DNA from: a virus
IMG/VR virus record: IMGVR_UViG_3300028374_000504
Location: 1-50,730 of that record
DNA: 50,730 nt
Direction: 5' to 3' (one strand)
The position numbers were made by a program, and so were the translations under genes. A model generated the notes under the pieces. That model had not been told where the DNA came from. It ran no database searches and was given only the letters and a program-made list of their open reading frames with translations. Below, piece after piece: positions 47,301 through 50,730 of this stretch (the stretch's first letter is position 1; each line of letters begins with the position of its first letter).

Positions 47301-49014
47301 TATGGTCACGATTCTTGAATCCGATCGCGTGGAACAAATCCAAGATGCACGCCCAGTAAACTACGTTATATCATTGGAAAAGAGTCTGTATAACTCAATT
47401 TCGGAAGAAATGATAGAGTGGCTTGGCACAGTTGAGGAATACAACAATTTATTGGGTGAACCGATCGCTCAGTATCATATGGAATACAAAGGCTTAGAAC
47501 AACTTCGTAAATTGTTCTTCGAACACGTTGAAAATACACCGTCGTTCGAGCGCTTTGTTGAATTATATAAATGGATTGATACCTCACTATCCTCATTGGT
47601 ATCACAATTTGTCCCGGCCTCGGCAGCAGGTGAAGGAAGAATTCGAACAGTTATTGAATCACACGCATTTGAACGTTCAAAAATATGGAACAAGCTTCCG
47701 ACTACACAATATGTTAATGAACAACTAGAAGGAACTTTTAATACTGTTAATAGCCTACTGAATCGTTGGTCAATTAACCATCACCCAATTTCGAATAACG
47801 AAGCAGACCACCAAAATTACTGGAAATTTAGAGCATCAAGAACTTCTGGCCAACTATCTTCCGGTGATACTGAAGTCGACGCGTCGCGAGCAACAATTTA
47901 TTCTGCTTCACTGTCTGCACTGAATAGAAGTTATTCGACTGTTTATAACCTTGACGCAGAGCGAGACATTCTGGATGGCGAAAACACAAAATACCAATTG
48001 TATCGTAATGTTAATAGCGATTCTGGCAAGAGCTACATCTGGACTACCAATAATAGTACCTTTGATGAAAGAATTTATGGTCTGAAAGATGTTAACGATG
48101 TTTTAGATCCCACTGTTCGTGAAAGATACCAATTCAGAGTTAATTCTGGTAAACAAGGTGAAGAATTAATAAGCGCTGATTTAGCATTTCCATTCAAAAT
48201 CTACAGCGCTTCGGTTAGCGGTGGAGTTCATGATTACATTATCACGCAACTCGCTCTGTCAGCAGATTTCGGGAACAATTTGCATAACGAATATTATGGG
48301 AACTTTAATCAGAATCCAGCGCAAGGACCATTTACACAACATGTCGCCGGAGGTTTTGCGACACACCGCCAACAACTTAACGACGGAACTGATAACGTTC
48401 TCACTCGCACAGAGAATAAATATGTTATCCTCGAACCTGATAACAAGCGCCTCGCTGTGTACTCTCCAGAAACAGAGCAAGTTGAAAGCGATGCAGCAGG
48501 TAATGCTGATATTGATGTAGCAACGTGGCCTAAAGAAAGATATACACGAGATTTAGGATATAAATCTGTCCATAATGTTAGAAATGTGCAACAAACCACA
48601 TCAAGTCGTGGTACAATTATAGGTAATTACTCAAATACATACGAGTATTTGCAAGTTGGTTCACGACGAGATAACAACTATTGGTTAAGAGATCAGACTG
48701 GTTCAGTCCAAGCAACGCCAGAAGTTTCAACTCTCCGGAGAACTGAAGAAGAACAATATGAAAACTTTGAATTGCCAGATCGCTCACAAGAAGACGGCAA
48801 CAATCAGAAGACGGCAATGGTAACTAGATTCTCGTCCCCCGGGGAGCACTCACAGATATCTCGCGGTTTCTTGGATACGACATCTGAGACGATCAGTATT
48901 TACTCAACATTGAATTATCGAAATTTAAATGTCAAAAAATACATCCAAGACGTTATTTATAACAATCGCTCTGGTTCTGTAGTATCAGACATCGGCTCTG
49001 GCATAAGAGAATAG
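44356..49014 (+). CDS. giant structural protein with LamG/concanavalin-like domain
   Basis: A 1552-residue virion protein. Around residues 175-345 lies a LamG-type jellyroll (ITLEFWFKHG, NWHHYALRAHN, GSLDEFRFWKNKRTHQDI), a fold that binds sugars or proteins in many large marine phages. The rest is repetitive beta-strand with Ser/Gly/Thr-rich stretches and a final coil-like segment. The location directly after the wedge genes suggests a gp7-like wedge or long-fibre attachment protein that contacts the host surface. Its stop is two bases from the next start. Confidence 0.78.
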   Translation: MSIKNLFANNKALTSEKLQDSTLDYEDSEYNYVHVTEREKFEPYVDYSDPRNFCFYGLASMYYEDAFNRISNSYPYDGSTTEKKLWHLSSSNFDNYIFEDVYPRTTGYIHLGLGIDEGSTATYNSKNYASASSPEYINVRQLMNTGSYYDGGMSSLKTGFSGSNKYKVGKNRDSNLEFNLNDGITLEFWFKHGAQIVSPTETLFDLWNGETSGTFAEANADYGRFTLETTGSISGTVNFLLTAQSGTTGIYQTSAGSSTDIQNWHHYALRAHNTGSDLRYELYIDGELNSTQTATSQAINNVTGSLKATIGALQESPSGSTNLGLGWGSISGSLDEFRFWKNKRTHQDIGRFYFTNIEAGTNKYDAETNLGFYYKFNEGVTQRPTIDSIVLDYSGRTTNGDWVNYVSGSRNTGSAIVSASAAEQEFQDPIIWNFHPTVEASKTFHIQSGSSYDFQNNASLFNSIPNWILEEDQGQWKKLSQIVGSYFDNVQLLTKEVPKLRNIQYTSGSDKPYTLAPNLLSNIGVDPVNLFNDASRLELLYNRDEDREFEETLSDIKNKIFLNIYNNIADLYKQKGTIKALRNVFHCFGIDENLININVYADNQKYDIRKTYRIESIKKKFVDFNNIDRFNATIFQQTSSANPYSTGYIYGSGVNKQEKSVPITIESLVLFPKKPDRSLNSWASSSFTRLTSSLFGFHTPITGSDIDDTAWETGSIADMQVYAVRDLQESDNIRFVLRSSTEGNPLPTLTSSFFEEVYDNQKWNVAVRVSPSKRENAGLALGATSGSNTYNVEFYGVSTVLGAVLNEFSVTGTMDYDNGSAFVSAPKRMYAGAYKTNFTGSTIQSSDVKIGSLRYWNTYLTDTTIKEHNIDPENYGNNASFTDLYRTIDSLSFKEINDSELLALDWSFDTITGSTSDGDFIIEDITSGSADFENRYDWIGNIVGKEYTGQGYGFPSSDTTVVDNSFLDSGKYRTFENLNSEDMVTILESDRVEQIQDARPVNYVISLEKSLYNSISEEMIEWLGTVEEYNNLLGEPIAQYHMEYKGLEQLRKLFFEHVENTPSFERFVELYKWIDTSLSSLVSQFVPASAAGEGRIRTVIESHAFERSKIWNKLPTTQYVNEQLEGTFNTVNSLLNRWSINHHPISNNEADHQNYWKFRASRTSGQLSSGDTEVDASRATIYSASLSALNRSYSTVYNLDAERDILDGENTKYQLYRNVNSDSGKSYIWTTNNSTFDERIYGLKDVNDVLDPTVRERYQFRVNSGKQGEELISADLAFPFKIYSASVSGGVHDYIITQLALSADFGNNLHNEYYGNFNQNPAQGPFTQHVAGGFATHRQQLNDGTDNVLTRTENKYVILEPDNKRLAVYSPETEQVESDAAGNADIDVATWPKERYTRDLGYKSVHNVRNVQQTTSSRGTIIGNYSNTYEYLQVGSRRDNNYWLRDQTGSVQATPEVSTLRRTEEEQYENFELPDRSQEDGNNQKTAMVTRFSSPGEHSQISRGFLDTTSETISIYSTLNYRNLNVKKYIQDVIYNNRSGSVVSDIGSGIRE

Positions 49015-49015
49015 A

Positions 49016-50302
49016 ATGGCATTATTAAATAATCAAACAAATCGAAATGTAAAGAAACGCGTCAAGTTTAGTGGATCCCTTGGGTACGCTTCTGACAATA
49101 ATGAATCAATAACGGAAATTTATCTTATTGATTCGGTTGCTGATAACTTTTATATTTCTACTCCTATCCCCGGTTCTGACCACCAATATCGATGGATAAC
49201 CGCATCGATCCTTATAGATGATAGAGAATTATTCCCGTATAGTTATGCAACTAGTTCGACAGACTTGGTAATAGTTTCGAGCAGTGTTTGGTTCGACGGA
49301 ACTCATGAAAATTATTTGTCACCCATTGGGTCACCGACTTTAATATCATTTGATCCAAATTCTCCATCGACAATTGAAACTACTCCTGCATACTATGATG
49401 TGAATACATCATCTTATACGGTATCATTGGTTGGTGACGGTGTGATAACAATCGAAGAAGAAGCACAGCGAAAATACATTTCTTTGTTAAACGGACCATA
49501 CCAGTATCCGACGTGGAAGCAAGTTCGACCGAAAGATCATCCAGTTTGGCGATCATTGCTCAAGGAATCTTTCATGCTTATTTCGAAAGATTCACCAACA
49601 ACTTACAACGGCGTTAAACAAATTAAAGCGAAACGAAATCCTGAACAAGATTATTATCATGTTCCTTTTATAACGAACAGATTTAATAGAATGCGTTTCG
49701 CTTTTGAAGAATTGGAGAAATTTGCAAATTCAGAGATTGTTAAGCCAACATATATTGAATTTGATTATGGTTCAGTGATAACTTACTTTACAAACCAACA
49801 AATAGATGATAAACTTAACGTGCCACAAAAAAGATCTCTAGTGTTTGATGCGATATACCAGAACTACAACAAAAATTTAGATTCAAATATCGGTAATTTC
49901 ATAAGTATTGTTTATAAAGAAAAGATTTGGCCTAAAGAAGATAACACATTTTTACAGAGAACGAGAGACAGGAAACTTTTTGCATTTAACTGGAAAGATA
50001 AAAGGGTAGACAGACGAACATTAGATTCACAAACAACTTTTGGTGGAACAAACGTAACATCATCCCTCTGGCCTCTGGATGCTCGACCTGATTACGATAC
50101 AAATTCACTAGTGACAACAGCTTCAACAATAATGCCGGGCGATGTTGGTGAATTATCCAGTGTTACTAATTATTTTCACAACGGAGATGTAACACGTTTG
50201 ACTGCAAGTGCTTGTTTTACATACCCCGCTTTTGCCGGAACTTTAAACGCTTCAAATGATGTTGGCATCTTTTGGACAAATGATACGAAATTTAAACCAT
50301 GA
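49016..50302 (+). CDS. virion structural protein downstream of the LamG protein
   Basis: A 428-residue protein with a basic N-terminus (NNQTNRNVKKRVKFSG), a strand-rich first half with Ser/Thr-rich loops, then a helical, charged middle (FNRMRFAFEELEKFANSE) and a Thr/Gly-rich end. No known motif is recognised. Its position and amino acid pattern match the preceding giant proteins, so it is probably another tail or baseplate component. The stop overlaps the start of the next gene. Confidence 0.7.
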   Translation: MALLNNQTNRNVKKRVKFSGSLGYASDNNESITEIYLIDSVADNFYISTPIPGSDHQYRWITASILIDDRELFPYSYATSSTDLVIVSSSVWFDGTHENYLSPIGSPTLISFDPNSPSTIETTPAYYDVNTSSYTVSLVGDGVITIEEEAQRKYISLLNGPYQYPTWKQVRPKDHPVWRSLLKESFMLISKDSPTTYNGVKQIKAKRNPEQDYYHVPFITNRFNRMRFAFEELEKFANSEIVKPTYIEFDYGSVITYFTNQQIDDKLNVPQKRSLVFDAIYQNYNKNLDSNIGNFISIVYKEKIWPKEDNTFLQRTRDRKLFAFNWKDKRVDRRTLDSQTTFGGTNVTSSLWPLDARPDYDTNSLVTTASTIMPGDVGELSSVTNYFHNGDVTRLTASACFTYPAFAGTLNASNDVGIFWTNDTKFKP

Positions 50303-50730
50303 CAATTAAAAAACCTTTTGAAGAAACATATCAAATATTTACGAATGATGCTCGTTATTCTGCAAAGGACTATTCGTTAGTTCCTGAATTTCGTATATCG
50401 GAACATATCGGAACATATCTTGATAATAGCAATTTCTTATCTCAAAATGATAATATTTTTACTGTGACAGGTAGTGCCGTATCTGCTTCTGGTGATGTTA
50501 ATTTTGTACAAAACTTTTTGGTATCAGAGAAACTAAAATATTATGACAAACTTCGCGAAGAACATAAAGAAATTGCAAAACCGTCCAAAATCGACTTAAC
50601 GTGTCATGCAACAATTAAGTTGATCCCGTATGAGGGATTTTATCCTGTAGAAAGAACATTGCAATTGACACAGCTTTTCAGTCAAAGTTATGGTCCCGGC
50701 ATAAATTCTTCAATTGATGCGGGGTCTCCA
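50299..50730 (+). CDS. hypothetical structural protein (partial, runs off right edge)
   Basis: Begins at an ATGA overlap with the previous gene and stays open for the 144 codons to the window end. It starts MTIKKPFEETYQIFTND and contains YSLVPEFRISEHIGTYLDNS and FYPVERTLQLTQLF. The same style as upstream structural proteins and the tight coupling point to a tail or fibre component. Its C-terminus and true length are unknown. Confidence 0.65.
   Translation, partial: MTIKKPFEETYQIFTNDARYSAKDYSLVPEFRISEHIGTYLDNSNFLSQNDNIFTVTGSAVSASGDVNFVQNFLVSEKLKYYDKLREEHKEIAKPSKIDLTCHATIKLIPYEGFYPVERTLQLTQLFSQSYGPGINSSIDAGSP

Overview
The window is a piece of a large, AT-rich, tailed-phage genome of T4-like (contractile-tail myovirus) type, probably assembled from an environmental sample. 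The main evidence is a gp55-like late sigma factor, gp25-like and gp6-like baseplate wedge proteins, giant structural ORFs, phage thymidylate synthase and DHFR, PhoH, DUF3310, a cluster of tRNA genes, and densely packed genes with ATGA/TAATG stop-start overlaps. Almost everything is on the + strand; a trypsin-like protease and a Cys-rich lipoprotein are the only genes on the - strand. The host cannot be named from the sequence. The sugar genes resemble the LPS/O-antigen cargo known from some marine cyanomyoviruses.

Layout. (1) 1-7.2 kb: nucleotide metabolism and repair (UV damage endonuclease, ThyA, DHFR), six tRNA or tRNA-like genes, a metallophosphoesterase and many small ORFs. The first 127 bases recur exactly at 1251-1377, which looks like an assembly-graph join or a repeat-flanked cassette. 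(2) 7.2-11.3 kb: membrane-anchored serine protease (- strand), PIN-PhoH, a zinc metallopeptidase and a PD-(D/E)XK nuclease. (3) 11.3-19.1 kb: six glycosyltransferases with small ORFs between them. (4) 19.4-33.0 kb: sugar and sugar-nucleotide enzymes. These are an acetolactate-synthase-like ThDP enzyme, a PanB-type hydroxymethyltransferase, several SDR enzymes (including RmlB-, GDP-fucose-synthase- and Gmd-like), a mannose-phosphate-isomerase-type cupin, an E1/RfbH-type 3-dehydratase with Fe-S cysteines, a thioredoxin, two lipoproteins, a GT8-like transferase, a sulfotransferase and an HxGH nucleotidyltransferase. (5) 33.0-50.7 kb: small proteins, late sigma factor, then tail and baseplate genes, the last running off the right edge.

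How it fits together. Regions 3 and 4 look like one phage-encoded glycan programme. The Gmd and GDP-fucose-synthase genes predict GDP-L-fucose. The RmlB-like dehydratase, E1-type 3-dehydratase, ThDP enzyme and a small SDR match, step for step, the logic of branched 3,6-dideoxyhexose (yersiniose-type) synthesis. Seven glycosyltransferases and a sulfotransferase could assemble and decorate the product, either on the host surface or on the virion.

The least expected signal is a set of about a dozen short, mutually divergent ORFs scattered over 30 kb. Most carry an Arg-His-Cys (or close variant) tripeptide near the N-terminus and are often coupled to their neighbours by ATGA overlaps. I know no described family that matches them. 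Other oddities are three structurally aberrant tRNA-like genes, a short gp23-capsid-like fragment after DHFR, and a gene apparently broken by a T6 homopolymer frameshift.
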